Positions 1 through 8,011 of a stretch of DNA of 64,000 nt are shown one piece after another (the stretch's first letter is position 1; each line of letters begins with the position of its first letter). The notes under the pieces were generated by a model, which had not been told where the DNA came from, searched no databases, and saw only the letters and a program-made list of their open reading frames with translations. The stretch is from the NCBI RefSeq assembly GCF_008638305.1, contig NZ_VTPZ01000008.1:104375-168374 (forward strand), written 5' to 3'. Position numbers and translations under genes: made by a program. The stretch comes from Pseudomonas profundi. Its GTDB lineage: Bacteria > Pseudomonadota > Gammaproteobacteria > Pseudomonadales > Pseudomonadaceae.

Positions 1-630
1 CATGGTCGAGGGCGGACGGCAAGTGATTTTCGCACCAGCAGTGATTTGCGGGAGACCATGGGCGATGCAGTGATACTGATCCATCCTCAGGGGGTGCCCG
101 ATCCGGGCGCACCGGTTGAACCGGAGCGGGACAGCTGGGAGCGTACCGGCGATCGCGACATCGCCTTCTTCGACGACCTGTACGATCAACTGACCAGCGA
201 AGCCTGCGTCGATCAAAGCCGCGTATTCACCACCGGTATGAGCATGGGCGGTTTCTTCGCGGCCCGGCTGGCCTGCGAACGGGGTGACGTGGTGCGGGCG
301 TTTGCTTCGGCTGCCGCCGGGCCGCCGTTGAAAAGCGCCACCGAGTGCGTCGGACGCGCCGCCGCCTGGACAGCCCATGATCCCCAGGATGAGCTGATTG
401 ACTACACAAGCGATGGATTGGCGCTCCGGGATTACTGGCTGGACGCAAATTTCTGCGGCGAGGAAACCCGCCAGTTGAGTAACGGCTGTGTTGAATATAC
501 CAACTGCGACGCGGGCTATCCGGTGCGCTGGTGTCAATACAGCCAGGCAGACAAGCCCTATTCAAGCCACCACGAATGGCCGAGTTTCGCTCCTCGCGAG
601 GCCGCCGACTTCTTTCTTGCGCTTGACTGA
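1..630 (+). CDS. Secreted esterase of the PHB depolymerase / LpqC type, 5' end outside window
   Basis: The reading frame is open from base 1 and begins with an HGRG motif, the oxyanion-hole region that lies mid-protein in the downstream paralogue, so the N-terminal part lies outside the window. The catalytic triad of an alpha/beta hydrolase can be read: the nucleophile in GMSMGG, an Asp in AHDPQDE and a His in SHHEWP. Conserved cysteines suggest disulfides and export. The family (COG3509) includes polyhydroxybutyrate depolymerase-like and feruloyl-esterase-like enzymes that hydrolyse ester bonds outside the cytoplasm. It is a close tandem relative of the gene at 1005-2060, clearly similar over its whole length. 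An internal ATG at 46 could be mistaken for the start. The substrate cannot be told from sequence. Confidence 0.85.
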   Translation, partial: HGRGRTASDFRTSSDLRETMGDAVILIHPQGVPDPGAPVEPERDSWERTGDRDIAFFDDLYDQLTSEACVDQSRVFTTGMSMGGFFAARLACERGDVVRAFASAAAGPPLKSATECVGRAAAWTAHDPQDELIDYTSDGLALRDYWLDANFCGEETRQLSNGCVEYTNCDAGYPVRWCQYSQADKPYSSHHEWPSFAPREAADFFLALD

Positions 631-640
631 TCGGCCATTG

Positions 641-675
641 GAAAGCGGGTTAACCGGCCCGCTTTCGCATATCAA
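641..675 (+). terminator. Probable intrinsic terminator of the first esterase gene
   Basis: A perfect 9-bp stem GAAAGCGGG / CCCGCTTTC with an 8-base loop lies 11 bases after the stop codon. The following T-tract is weak, so efficiency is uncertain. Confidence 0.55.
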
Positions 676-846
676 TATTCCCTCCCGCAAATGCTAGCTA
701 TCCGGTATTCCGTCAGAAGTACCTGTTTTTCCGTACCTCTGATAGCGGCTTTAGTGGCTTTTTCACAGCATCCGTTCGGCGAAAAACAGTGCGTTGAAGT
801 TGAAGTCCATCACAAGCCGAGCGGTCTGGACTGCACTTCTCGGTGG

Positions 847-984
847 GTCAGCCGTCAGACTCGGCTGACGCTTGTGGCTTGAGCGTGAGGGTAAGTCGTA
901 GTAGGGAAAATGTTTGTTGAAAACGTGGTGTTTCCTTTCGTGCAGTCTGCTTCACGTCTGCCGCTGACCACCGGAATGTTCCGG
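847..984. promoter_or_regulatory. Two palindromic motifs in the 374-bp leader of the second esterase gene
   Basis: The gap 631-1004 holds no convincing gene. Besides the terminator it contains an 8-bp inverted repeat GTCAGCCG-N7-CGGCTGAC (847-869) and a palindrome CCGGAATGTTCCGG (971-984) about 20 bases before the start codon, ahead of a purine-rich ribosome site (AAGGGGG). They look like operator sites or mRNA hairpins. No regulator is identified and no clear -35/-10 pair was found. Confidence 0.35.
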
Positions 985-1004
985 GTGACTATAAGGGGGA
1001 CACG

Positions 1005-2060
1005 ATGACCAAATATAAATTGCTGTACTGTGTGGCGCTGGCGATTCTGGCGACGGGTTGTAGCAGCGGAGACGACGATGACGATTATGAAACCGCGCCT
1101 GATGTCATTACCGAACCTGAGCCAGACGCCGGCAATCCTGGCACGGAGCCAGGCACAGACCCTGGCACTGAGCCGCCGGTTACTGGCGATCCTGCTCCAG
1201 CTGACCCGGTAGATCCGCCACCGGCTGATGATCCGATAGCCGAACCGCCACCACCGCCGACCGCAGGACCCACGCCTGCAGCACCGTCCATAGGCTGCGG
1301 CGGACCAGCCCCGCAAGCCGGTAGCCGGACTATTGCAGTGGGCGGTGACGACCGGCGCTATATTCTTGATCTTCCGGCTGGCTACGATCCGGAGAAAGCC
1401 TACCCGGTGGTATTCAGCTTCCACGGACGCGGAGACGAACTCAAGGAAAAAGGCAAGAACTACAAAGCGACAAACGGTGTAGTCGAAACCATGGGCGAGG
1501 CTGCAATAGTGGTCCACCCGCAGGGTATGCCGGTTCCCAGCGCTGCGGAGTATCCCGAGCGTAGGAGCTGGGAGACGGTTGGCTCGCGGGATGTGGCCTT
1601 CTTCGATGCGATGTATGAAGAACTGCGCGGCGAAGCCTGTGTGGATGAGAACCGGGTATTTACCATGGGCATGAGTATGGGCGGTTTGTTCGCTTCTCGC
1701 CTGGCCTGTGAGCGGGGCGATGTGGTTCGCGCATTCTCGGCCGTCGCTTCGGCGCCGCCGCAGAAGAGCGCTTCGGAGTGCGTCGGCCGCGCTGCGGCCT
1801 GGGCCGCCCACGATCCGCAGGACAAACTCATTCCGTTCACAGATGGGCTGGCCCAGAAACAGTACTGGCTGGATGCGAACATGTGTGGCGAGGAGACGCG
1901 TCAGCTTGAGAATGGTTGTGTGGAATACACCAACTGTGACACCGGATATCCGGTGCGCTGGTGTGAGTACAGCCTGGCAGAGCAGCCTAACTCAAGAAAC
2001 CACGAATGGCCTGGCTTTGCTGCGAGCGAAAGCGCGGCGTTCTTCCAGTCGCTTGACTGA
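1005..2060 (+). CDS. Lipoprotein esterase of the PHB depolymerase / LpqC type
   Basis: 351 residues. The N-terminus is a lipoprotein signal ending in the lipobox LATGC (Cys about residue 19), followed by an acidic run and a Pro/Glu/Thr/Asp-rich linker (about residues 30-95) with GTEPGTDPGTEP repeats, so the enzyme is probably held off the membrane on a flexible stalk. The hydrolase domain has HGRG, the nucleophile motif GMSMGG, an Asp in AHDPQDK and a His in NHEWPG. The family acts on polyester or feruloyl-type esters in the periplasm or outside the cell. It is a tandem paralogue of the gene at 1-630. The start is supported by the AAGGGGG ribosome site eight bases upstream and by the signal sequence. 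The substrate is unknown. Confidence 0.85.
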   Translation: MTKYKLLYCVALAILATGCSSGDDDDDYETAPDVITEPEPDAGNPGTEPGTDPGTEPPVTGDPAPADPVDPPPADDPIAEPPPPPTAGPTPAAPSIGCGGPAPQAGSRTIAVGGDDRRYILDLPAGYDPEKAYPVVFSFHGRGDELKEKGKNYKATNGVVETMGEAAIVVHPQGMPVPSAAEYPERRSWETVGSRDVAFFDAMYEELRGEACVDENRVFTMGMSMGGLFASRLACERGDVVRAFSAVASAPPQKSASECVGRAAAWAAHDPQDKLIPFTDGLAQKQYWLDANMCGEETRQLENGCVEYTNCDTGYPVRWCEYSLAEQPNSRNHEWPGFAASESAAFFQSLD

Positions 2061-2080
2061 TTTCAGTTGACCACCTGGGG

Positions 2081-2106
2081 CGCGGGCCGCTCATGGCCCG
2101 CGTTTT
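2081..2106 (+). terminator. Strong intrinsic terminator of the esterase gene
   Basis: Stem CGCGGGCC / GGCCCGCG with a 6-base loop followed by TTTT. The T-run abuts the repeat element that starts at 2106. Confidence 0.8.
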
Positions 2107-2402
2107 AGGGTCTGTTGCCGTTTCATCGCGAGCCGCGTTGCTGTATCAAATGGCGCCAGGCCGGGCGGCGATCCGCAAGGCGCGGGATGCAGGTAATGGT
2201 TGTTCCCTTGCCAAGTCCCGCAACGCCGCATGGCGTCATTTGACGCGCAACCTAGGCGGCCCCACCCGAAGGGACGGGGCCCGTTTAGCGCAGCACTGCG
2301 TTACTCGTCGCTCATTTGGAACAACCAAATTTCACTCCTCGCGCCTTGTTCTGCACCAAACGGACCTCCGTCGCGGCCGCGATGAAACGGCAACAGACCC
2401 TA
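2106..2402 (+). mobile_element. MITE-like palindromic repeat, full-length copy 1 (297 bp)
   Basis: Bounded by near-perfect terminal inverted repeats of about 25 bp beginning TAGGGTCTGTTGCCG, with TA at both outer edges. Inside are two large imperfect hairpins. The left one pairs GTTGC...TCAAATG with CATTTGA...GCAAC. The right one contains GGCCCC/GGGGCC, CGCAG/CTGCG and TTTGG-AACAA-CCAAA stems and pairs GGCCCGTTT with AAACGGACC. The inner motif GGTTGTTCC recurs inverted as GGAACAACC. There is no transposase and no credible ORF. Further copies lie at 11573, 22804 and 63716. It sits between two convergent genes. It fits a non-autonomous element mobilised by an IS elsewhere; the mobilising family is not identified. 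Confidence 0.8.
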
Positions 2403-2413
2403 AATGAATCCTG

Positions 2414-4174
2414 TCAAATTGTCGCGGTGCCAAATTGCAGTTCGGCCAAGCGTGCATAGAGGCCGTTATGCCTTACCAGCTCCTCGTGCGTACCTAGCGC
2501 TACCAGGCACCCTTTATCGATTACCGCAATGCGATCTGCATTCTTCACCGTTGCCAGACGGTGGGCAATGACGATGGTAGTGCGGCCATGGGTCAGTCTG
2601 GGCATGGCCTGCTGAATAAGATATTCACTGCGCGCATCCAGCGCACTGGTCGCTTCGTCGAGCAGCAAAATGGGGGCATCGGTCAACAGCGCACGGGCGA
2701 TGGCCAGGCGCTGCTTCTGCCCACCCGACAGACCTAATCCGGCATCACCGAGTTGCGTCTCATAGCCGTTGGGCATGTCCGCGATGAACTCATCGGCGTG
2801 CGCGGCGCGGGCAGCAGCCTCAATGGCTGACGAGTCCGCTTCCGGGCGCCCGTAACGAATGTTGTCGGCTACGCTGCCATAGAACAGTGCCGGGTTCTGC
2901 GACACCAGGGCGAAGCAGGCACGCAGCTGTGCTGGCTCGAGAGCGCGGATATCGCGGCCATCGATGGTGATGCGGCCTCCGGTGACATCGAAAAAACGCA
3001 GCAGCAGGTCAAACAGTGTCGACTTTCCGGCACCTGAAGGACCAACCAGAGCCAGGGTTTCTCCAATGCGTATATCCAGGGAGAAGTCGCTGATTACCGG
3101 CACATCCGGGCGCGTGGAATAGCTGAAACTCACCTGGTCGAAGGCGATGCCCTGCGAAAGCCTTTCCGGTAGTTGCACCAAACCGGTCTTCGGTGCGCTG
3201 ATTTCCTGTTCGGTACGGAGCAGCTCGACTATACGCGCGCCGGCCCCCGCGGCCCGTTGCAACTCGCCAATGACCTCGCTAAGCGCACCGGCCGCAAGCC
3301 CCACGATAAGGCTGTAGAACAGGAAGGCAGCCAGTTCGCCAAGGCTGATCCTGCCGGCAATCACATCCAGACCGCCGACCCAGATCATCATCCCGATTGC
3401 GCCAAGTACCAGCACTATTACTATGGACGTCAGCCAGGCGCGCTGGCGGATGCGGCTTCTGGATACCTCAAAGGCCTGTTCGACGACGGTGCTGAAACGC
3501 GCCCGATCCTGCGCCTGGTGGTTGTAGGACTGGACTGTCTTGATCTGGCCGAGCACTTCGCCGACATAACTGCCGACATCGGCCACACGGTCCTGGCTCA
3601 GGCGTGAAAGCCTGCGCACGCGTCGACCGAAATAGATGATCGGTGCAACAATCAGTGGAACGGCCAGCATGACAATACTGGTGAGTTTCGGGTTGGTCAC
3701 CGCCAGCAGGACGATGCCGCCGATCAGCATCAACCCATTCCGCAGAGCAATGGACAGAGTCGAACCGATCACGGACTGAAGGACGGTGGTATCGGCGGTA
3801 AGGCGCGATTGAATCTCCAATCCTCGATTGGTCTCGAAGAAACCGGGATGCAGATCGATGACATGATCGAAAACCCGCTGGCGAATATCCGCCACGACCC
3901 GCTCGCCAATCCAGGACACCAGATAAAAGCGGGCATAGGTCCCGATCGCCAGCGCCACGACCATTAGCAGAAACACGCCCACACTCTGATTGAGCAGTTC
4001 AGGCGAACCGGTCACGAATCCCTGGTCGACCATCAGACGAAGCCCCTGGCCGAGCGAGAGCGTGATCCCGGCGGTGAATACCAATGCGAGCAAAGCGCCT
4101 GCGACCCGCCAACGATAGGGGGCGATGCAGCGCAGAGCGAAGCCTAGTGTCTCGTGCTGGTTAGAGCTCGACAT
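2414..4174 (-). CDS. ABC exporter, fused permease and ATPase (MsbA-like)
   Basis: 586 residues from the chosen start, an ATG with GGAG six bases upstream; an upstream extension to 4528 would overlap the divergent neighbour and shows no homologous character. The N-terminal half has about six membrane segments (residues ~25-290). The ATPase half shows Walker A GPSGAGKST (378-386), signature LSGGQ (492-496), Walker B ILLLDE (502-507) and the switch His538. This is the half-transporter architecture of lipid, peptide and drug exporters in the inner membrane, working as a homodimer. It is divergent from an MFS drug transporter. The substrate is unknown. Confidence 0.88.
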   Translation of the reverse strand: MSSSNQHETLGFALRCIAPYRWRVAGALLALVFTAGITLSLGQGLRLMVDQGFVTGSPELLNQSVGVFLLMVVALAIGTYARFYLVSWIGERVVADIRQRVFDHVIDLHPGFFETNRGLEIQSRLTADTTVLQSVIGSTLSIALRNGLMLIGGIVLLAVTNPKLTSIVMLAVPLIVAPIIYFGRRVRRLSRLSQDRVADVGSYVGEVLGQIKTVQSYNHQAQDRARFSTVVEQAFEVSRSRIRQRAWLTSIVIVLVLGAIGMMIWVGGLDVIAGRISLGELAAFLFYSLIVGLAAGALSEVIGELQRAAGAGARIVELLRTEQEISAPKTGLVQLPERLSQGIAFDQVSFSYSTRPDVPVISDFSLDIRIGETLALVGPSGAGKSTLFDLLLRFFDVTGGRITIDGRDIRALEPAQLRACFALVSQNPALFYGSVADNIRYGRPEADSSAIEAAARAAHADEFIADMPNGYETQLGDAGLGLSGGQKQRLAIARALLTDAPILLLDEATSALDARSEYLIQQAMPRLTHGRTTIVIAHRLATVKNADRIAVIDKGCLVALGTHEELVRHNGLYARLAELQFGTATI

Positions 4175-4406
4175 GAGGGCTCCGGTCGAAAGTGGGATCG
4201 CTATGCTACCTTGAATCGAAACCTGTCGATAACGGGGTACCGCGGATTTGTTGGCGAGGCCCGTCGCCAAGTTGAAAGGCATGGCCTGATCAGGTCCGGA
4301 ATCATCAGTGCAATGGTCTGTTGCAGGCATGCAGCAATTGTTTCTGTCATCATGATCGTTTTGGTTCCGGCTACGCATCGGTCGGGACCCGTCTCCGGAA
4401 TACCCT
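4175..4406. promoter_or_regulatory. Shared upstream region of two divergent transporter genes
   Basis: A 232-bp gap between the starts of the ABC exporter and the MFS transporter must hold both promoters. No clear sigma-70 boxes or regulator site were identified. Confidence 0.3.
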
Positions 4407-5603
4407 ATGCCGTTAAAGATTCTTCTCATCCTGGGTGGTTTGAGTGCCTTTGGCCCACTCGCCATAGACCTGTACCTGCCTGCCTTTCCGGCAATGGCCG
4501 AAGCATTCGCGACGGACAGCGAGCACATACAGCTGAGTCTTTCCGCCTACTTTCTCGGGCTGGCGCTTGGACAACTGTTCTACGGCCCGATCGCAGACCG
4601 TTTTGGTCGTCGCAAGCCATTGCTGTTCGGTATTGGACTATTCTGCGCCGCGTCGTTGGCCTGTGCTCTGGCGCCCACGCTTGAGTGGTTGATTGTTGCG
4701 CGCTTCGCTCAGGCGCTTGGCGGTTGCGCCGGCATAGTGGTGAACAGGGCGGTGGTGCGCGATTTATGTGAGCCGATCGAAGCCGCCAAGGCGTTCTCAC
4801 AGTTGATGCTGGTGATGGGGGTTGCGCCTATTCTGGCGCCGCTTGCCGGCGGGTGGTTGCTGGCGCTGGGGAACTGGACCTGGATCTTCCTGTTTCTGAC
4901 ATTGTTCTCGGCGGTATTTTCTTTTGCAGTGTTTTTTGGCCTGAAGGAGACGCTGCCACCGACCGTGACGCCGCCTGCGCTGTCGAGCGCTCTGGGGCGC
5001 TATCGCCGGCTGCTGGGTGAACCGTTGTTCATGTTTCATGCACTCACCGGCGGCATCGCTATGGCTGGAATGTTCGCTTATATTGCCGGGTCGCCGTTTT
5101 TGATAATCGAACTCTACGGCATCTCAGCCGCGCATTTCGGCTGGTTTTTCGCGATAAACGCGTCAGGATTCATCCTGTTCGCGCAGATCAATAGCTGGTT
5201 CCTGCGTCGCCATCCGCCAATGAAGCTGTTGCGCTTTACGACGTTGTTTTTTGCGGTGTGCAATGTGCTGTTACTGACCGTCGCCATCTACCAACCTATG
5301 TCTTTATGGCCTTTTTTGCTGCCGCTGTTCGGCAGTGTCGCGGTCATCGCGCTGGTGTTGCCCAATTCCTCTGCCGAAGCCATGGCGGGGCAGGGGCACC
5401 AGGCAGGCGTGGCATCGGCGCTGATGGGAACCATGCAGTTTGTCATCGCAGGTATCACCTCAGCGCTGGTCGGCATCCTGCACGATGGTACGGCGGTGCC
5501 CATGACAGCAGTCATGGCGACATGCGGTATAGGATCGCTGGTGATGGCGCGCCTGGCACAGCGCGCTACGGTGAAGAAAGCACAGGCGGCGCTGGCAAAC
5601 TAG
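4407..5603 (+). CDS. Bcr/CflA-type multidrug efflux transporter (MFS)
   Basis: 398 residues with about twelve hydrophobic segments. The loop between segments 2 and 3 carries the MFS motif seen here as GPIADRFGRRKPLL (about residues 71-84), and the start region LSAFGPLAIDLYLPAFPAM is typical of the Bcr/CflA drug:H+ antiporter subfamily. It acts in the inner membrane and exports small toxic compounds using the proton gradient. GGAA lies six bases before the ATG. The specific drug range cannot be told from sequence. Confidence 0.87.
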   Translation: MPLKILLILGGLSAFGPLAIDLYLPAFPAMAEAFATDSEHIQLSLSAYFLGLALGQLFYGPIADRFGRRKPLLFGIGLFCAASLACALAPTLEWLIVARFAQALGGCAGIVVNRAVVRDLCEPIEAAKAFSQLMLVMGVAPILAPLAGGWLLALGNWTWIFLFLTLFSAVFSFAVFFGLKETLPPTVTPPALSSALGRYRRLLGEPLFMFHALTGGIAMAGMFAYIAGSPFLIIELYGISAAHFGWFFAINASGFILFAQINSWFLRRHPPMKLLRFTTLFFAVCNVLLLTVAIYQPMSLWPFLLPLFGSVAVIALVLPNSSAEAMAGQGHQAGVASALMGTMQFVIAGITSALVGILHDGTAVPMTAVMATCGIGSLVMARLAQRATVKKAQAALAN

Positions 5604-5638
5604 TGCAGAGGCGCTGAATGGCCCGGCCTCGCGCATGT

Positions 5639-6127
5639 TTAGCGGTAGCGACGTTCAGGCTGACGGTTACGAAGCGGACCGGGATCTTGCATCTGCGGCG
5701 GTCTGCGCATCTGCGAATTGCCAGAGCCCAGCCGGTTCTCGCCTGCCCGCGGGTTGCCCGGCTGCGCATGGGGATTGTGCTGCTGCGGGCGCTGCCGGCG
5801 ATATTCCTGTGCCCTGTCCCTGGAACGGTAATGCTGCTCGGAGCGATGTTGCCGGTTTCTTTCATGCCTCTCATTTCCGTAGCCTGGGCTGAGTCCGGGG
5901 CGCGAGTCACCGGAACTGAAATACAGCCGATAACCGCCGGATTGCACTTGCACAGAAGGGGCGGGACGATAGTGGCCTGGCGTCCGGTAATGCGTGTCAC
6001 CATAACTATCGGCTCGGGGTGGAGCGGCTCGATAGTGCCCGCCATCAGCGTTGACCTGGCTCCCCATGATCAGGCCAACGATCAGCGGTGGCAGGCATAA
6101 CAGCCGGGCAATTCGAGGATAATTCAT
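5639..6127 (-). CDS. Secreted low-complexity protein rich in Arg, Gln, Tyr and His; function unknown
   Basis: 162 residues from the chosen ATG, which is preceded by GGGAG and begins a clear signal peptide (MNYPRIARLLC..., cleavage probably after VNA). The mature part is polar and basic, with repeated HYR/YR/RPQQ-type words, ending RNRQPERRYR. A YRLYFSSGDSRPG patch in the middle is the only part resembling a fold. I do not recognise the family. A 160-residue ORF overlaps on the other strand (5618-6100), but the signal peptide and ribosome site favour this strand. It lies downstream of selA on the same strand, with a 161-bp gap. Confidence 0.6.
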   Translation of the reverse strand: MNYPRIARLLCLPPLIVGLIMGSQVNADGGHYRAAPPRADSYGDTHYRTPGHYRPAPSVQVQSGGYRLYFSSGDSRPGLSPGYGNERHERNRQHRSEQHYRSRDRAQEYRRQRPQQHNPHAQPGNPRAGENRLGSGNSQMRRPPQMQDPGPLRNRQPERRYR

Positions 6128-6288
6128 CGACGGAGCTCCCATGCGACGGTGCGTACGTTGGTCGGATGCGGCGAGTGCGTTGCTGCGGCAGGCGGTATAA
6201 CCAATAGACATCCTGTGAGTGCAAAGGTCAATCACAGTTGGCTACTTTGTGACCGCTGGCCGCCCGGATAGGCGCCCGGTCCAATGCG

Positions 6289-7674
6289 TCAGGATTTGCG
6301 CAGTTGGTTTATCAGCTCCGACTCTTCGTCAAGGCATCGCAAATCCAGAATCAGACGCCCGTCGTTAATTCGCCCGATGACGGGTACCGGGAGCTCCCTC
6401 AGTGCCTTCTGAGCCGACTGCAGGCTGCGATTTGCGCTGCGTTTGGATGCGTTCGGTGTCAGTACCAATGCCTGGCTGGGTAGTTGTTCGACGGGCAGGG
6501 CGCCGCTGCCGATCTGACCCATAACCGGCTCCGAAGTCACGCTGAACAGGGTATCTGCCCAATTCTGCATGGCGGGCATTAACCGTTCGGCCTGTTCGGC
6601 GATTTCTGCTTGCGACCGGCTCAACCAGCGCAGGCTTGGCAGCCGGCTAGCCAGTTGCTCGGGGTTGGCGTAGATGCGCAGGACAGCCTCAAGTGCTGCC
6701 AGGGTTACCTTGTCGCAACGCAGCGCGCGCTTGAGTGCATTCTTTTTCAATTTGTCGATCAGCGCCCGTTTGCCAACGATTATGCCGGCCTGCGGGCCGC
6801 CGAGCAGTTTGTCGCCACTGAATGACACCAGATCCGCGCCATTTGCCAGACTGTCCATCGGCGTTGGCTCGTAGGGCAGACCCCAGCGACGAAGATCGAC
6901 CAGGCTGCCGCTGCCAAGATCTACCGCGTAGGGCATACCATGGGCATGTGCGGCTTGCGCCAACTGCGCTTCGGGTACGCTCGCGGTGAAGCCCTGGATG
7001 ACATAGTTGCTGGTGTGCACCGTCATCATCAGCCCGGTCCGGGCGTTGGCAGCCTCGTTATAGTCTTTCAGGTGGGTGCGGTTGGTGGTGCCCACTTCGC
7101 GCAGTTTGCACTGGGCTCGCTGCATGATGTCAGGCACGCGGAAGGCACCGCCGATCTCGACCAGTTCACCCCGGGATACGATGACTTCCTTACCGCGCGC
7201 CAGGGTATTGAGCATCAATAGAACCGCGGCGGCGTTATTGTTCACCACCGTGGCGGCTTCGGCGCCGGTCAAGCGACATAGCCAGGCTTCTACGTGACTG
7301 TCACGATCGCCGCGCTTGCCTTTCTCAAGGTCGAACTCGAGATTGCTGGCGCCGCGCGCGACGTCACACATCGCCTGGACAGCTTCTTCCGGCAAAGGCG
7401 CGCGTCCCAGGTTGGTATGCAACACGGTACCGGTCAGGTTGTACACCTTGCGCAGGGAAGGGCTTAGCAGTCGCAGCAGGTGGTTCTCGACTGCTGCGGC
7501 GAGTTGGTCCGGCTCGCACGGGCAATGGTTCTGACGTAACTGATCCAGTTCTTCTATCACCGCCTGTTTGACCAGTGGCTGGCCATGGTTTTGCTGCAGT
7601 TGGTGAATAAGCGGCCAGGCGAGGATCTGATCGACTGAGGGTAACAGGCGGCGAATATCAGCTTGCTGGTTCAT
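6289..7674 (-). CDS. selA: L-seryl-tRNA(Sec) selenium transferase
   Basis: 461 residues, the usual length for bacterial SelA. This PLP enzyme converts Ser-tRNA(Sec) to selenocysteinyl-tRNA using selenophosphate, forming a decamer in the cytoplasm. The PLP lysine is K289 in [14 protein letters not shown], and the region [19 protein letters not shown] near residue 80 is characteristic. Its selenophosphate donor would come from SelD at 26486. The next gene downstream is not selB, although in many pseudomonads selA and selB are adjacent. No selC tRNA was found nearby. Presence of SelA implies selenoproteins, often formate dehydrogenase, elsewhere in the genome. Confidence 0.95.
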   Translation of the reverse strand: MNQQADIRRLLPSVDQILAWPLIHQLQQNHGQPLVKQAVIEELDQLRQNHCPCEPDQLAAAVENHLLRLLSPSLRKVYNLTGTVLHTNLGRAPLPEEAVQAMCDVARGASNLEFDLEKGKRGDRDSHVEAWLCRLTGAEAATVVNNNAAAVLLMLNTLARGKEVIVSRGELVEIGGAFRVPDIMQRAQCKLREVGTTNRTHLKDYNEAANARTGLMMTVHTSNYVIQGFTASVPEAQLAQAAHAHGMPYAVDLGSGSLVDLRRWGLPYEPTPMDSLANGADLVSFSGDKLLGGPQAGIIVGKRALIDKLKKNALKRALRCDKVTLAALEAVLRIYANPEQLASRLPSLRWLSRSQAEIAEQAERLMPAMQNWADTLFSVTSEPVMGQIGSGALPVEQLPSQALVLTPNASKRSANRSLQSAQKALRELPVPVIGRINDGRLILDLRCLDEESELINQLRKS

Positions 7675-7825
7675 GGGGCTCCGTGGATAAGCGTGCGACC
7701 GGGGCGATGCTCGGGATTACAGCACCTGTGTATCTGACCGGACCATAGCATGGCGGTTCGATTCACTGTGGTCCAGACGAGTCGGTTCTGTTGTGGCAGA
7801 TTAGCCGGGCACGGATCAGTCTTGT

Positions 7826-7916
7826 CGTAGCGCAGGCGCACTACAACCCCAGGGTCGACCTGCCTCCAGTAGGACTATGAGGATGAGGTTTTCGTAGCGC
7901 AGGCGCGCTACAACCC
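7826..7916. repeat. Pair of REP-like palindromes
   Basis: Two directly repeated units, CGTAGCGCAGGCGCACTAC (from 7826) and CGTAGCGCAGGCGCGCTAC (from 7893), each followed by AACCC, 67 bases apart. The second contains the palindromic core GTAGCG/CGCTAC; in the first one arm has a mismatch. This is the form of pseudomonad REP elements. The gap 7675-8011 between selA and fabB otherwise holds only the fabB terminator. Confidence 0.6.
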
Positions 7917-7935
7917 GGCGAAAAGTGCATACGAA

Positions 7936-7965
7936 AACGCCGTTATCCCGGAGGATAACGGCGTT
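7936..7965 (-). terminator. Intrinsic terminator of fabAB
   Basis: A perfect 13-bp stem AACGCCGTTATCC / GGATAACGGCGTT with a 4-base loop, read from the minus strand into TTTTCG. A second hairpin with arms TTGCGGGC / GCCCGCAA lies immediately after the fabB stop (about 7982-8006). Confidence 0.75.
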
Positions 7966-8011
7966 AGTCTTCACGCGATTCTTGCGGGCAGAGAATCCGC
8001 CCGCAAAAGGA

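Noticed and set aside
2093..2407. ORFs inside the MITE-like repeat (also at 2200, 11560 and 11648)
   Set aside because: They are different in each copy, disrupted by indels and have no protein-like features; the repeat is non-coding.
2414..4528. Longer form (704 residues) of the ABC exporter
   Set aside because: The extra 118 residues are low-quality, cross the divergent MFS start and lack a ribosome site; ATG 4174 has one.
5618..6100. 160-residue ORF opposite the low-complexity protein
   Set aside because: No signal or domain and no ribosome site; the minus-strand gene has a signal peptide.
7754..7763. GGTTCGATTC motif upstream of selA, considered as the T-loop of a tRNA (selC)
   Set aside because: The flanking bases do not form the T stem, acceptor stem or anticodon arm.
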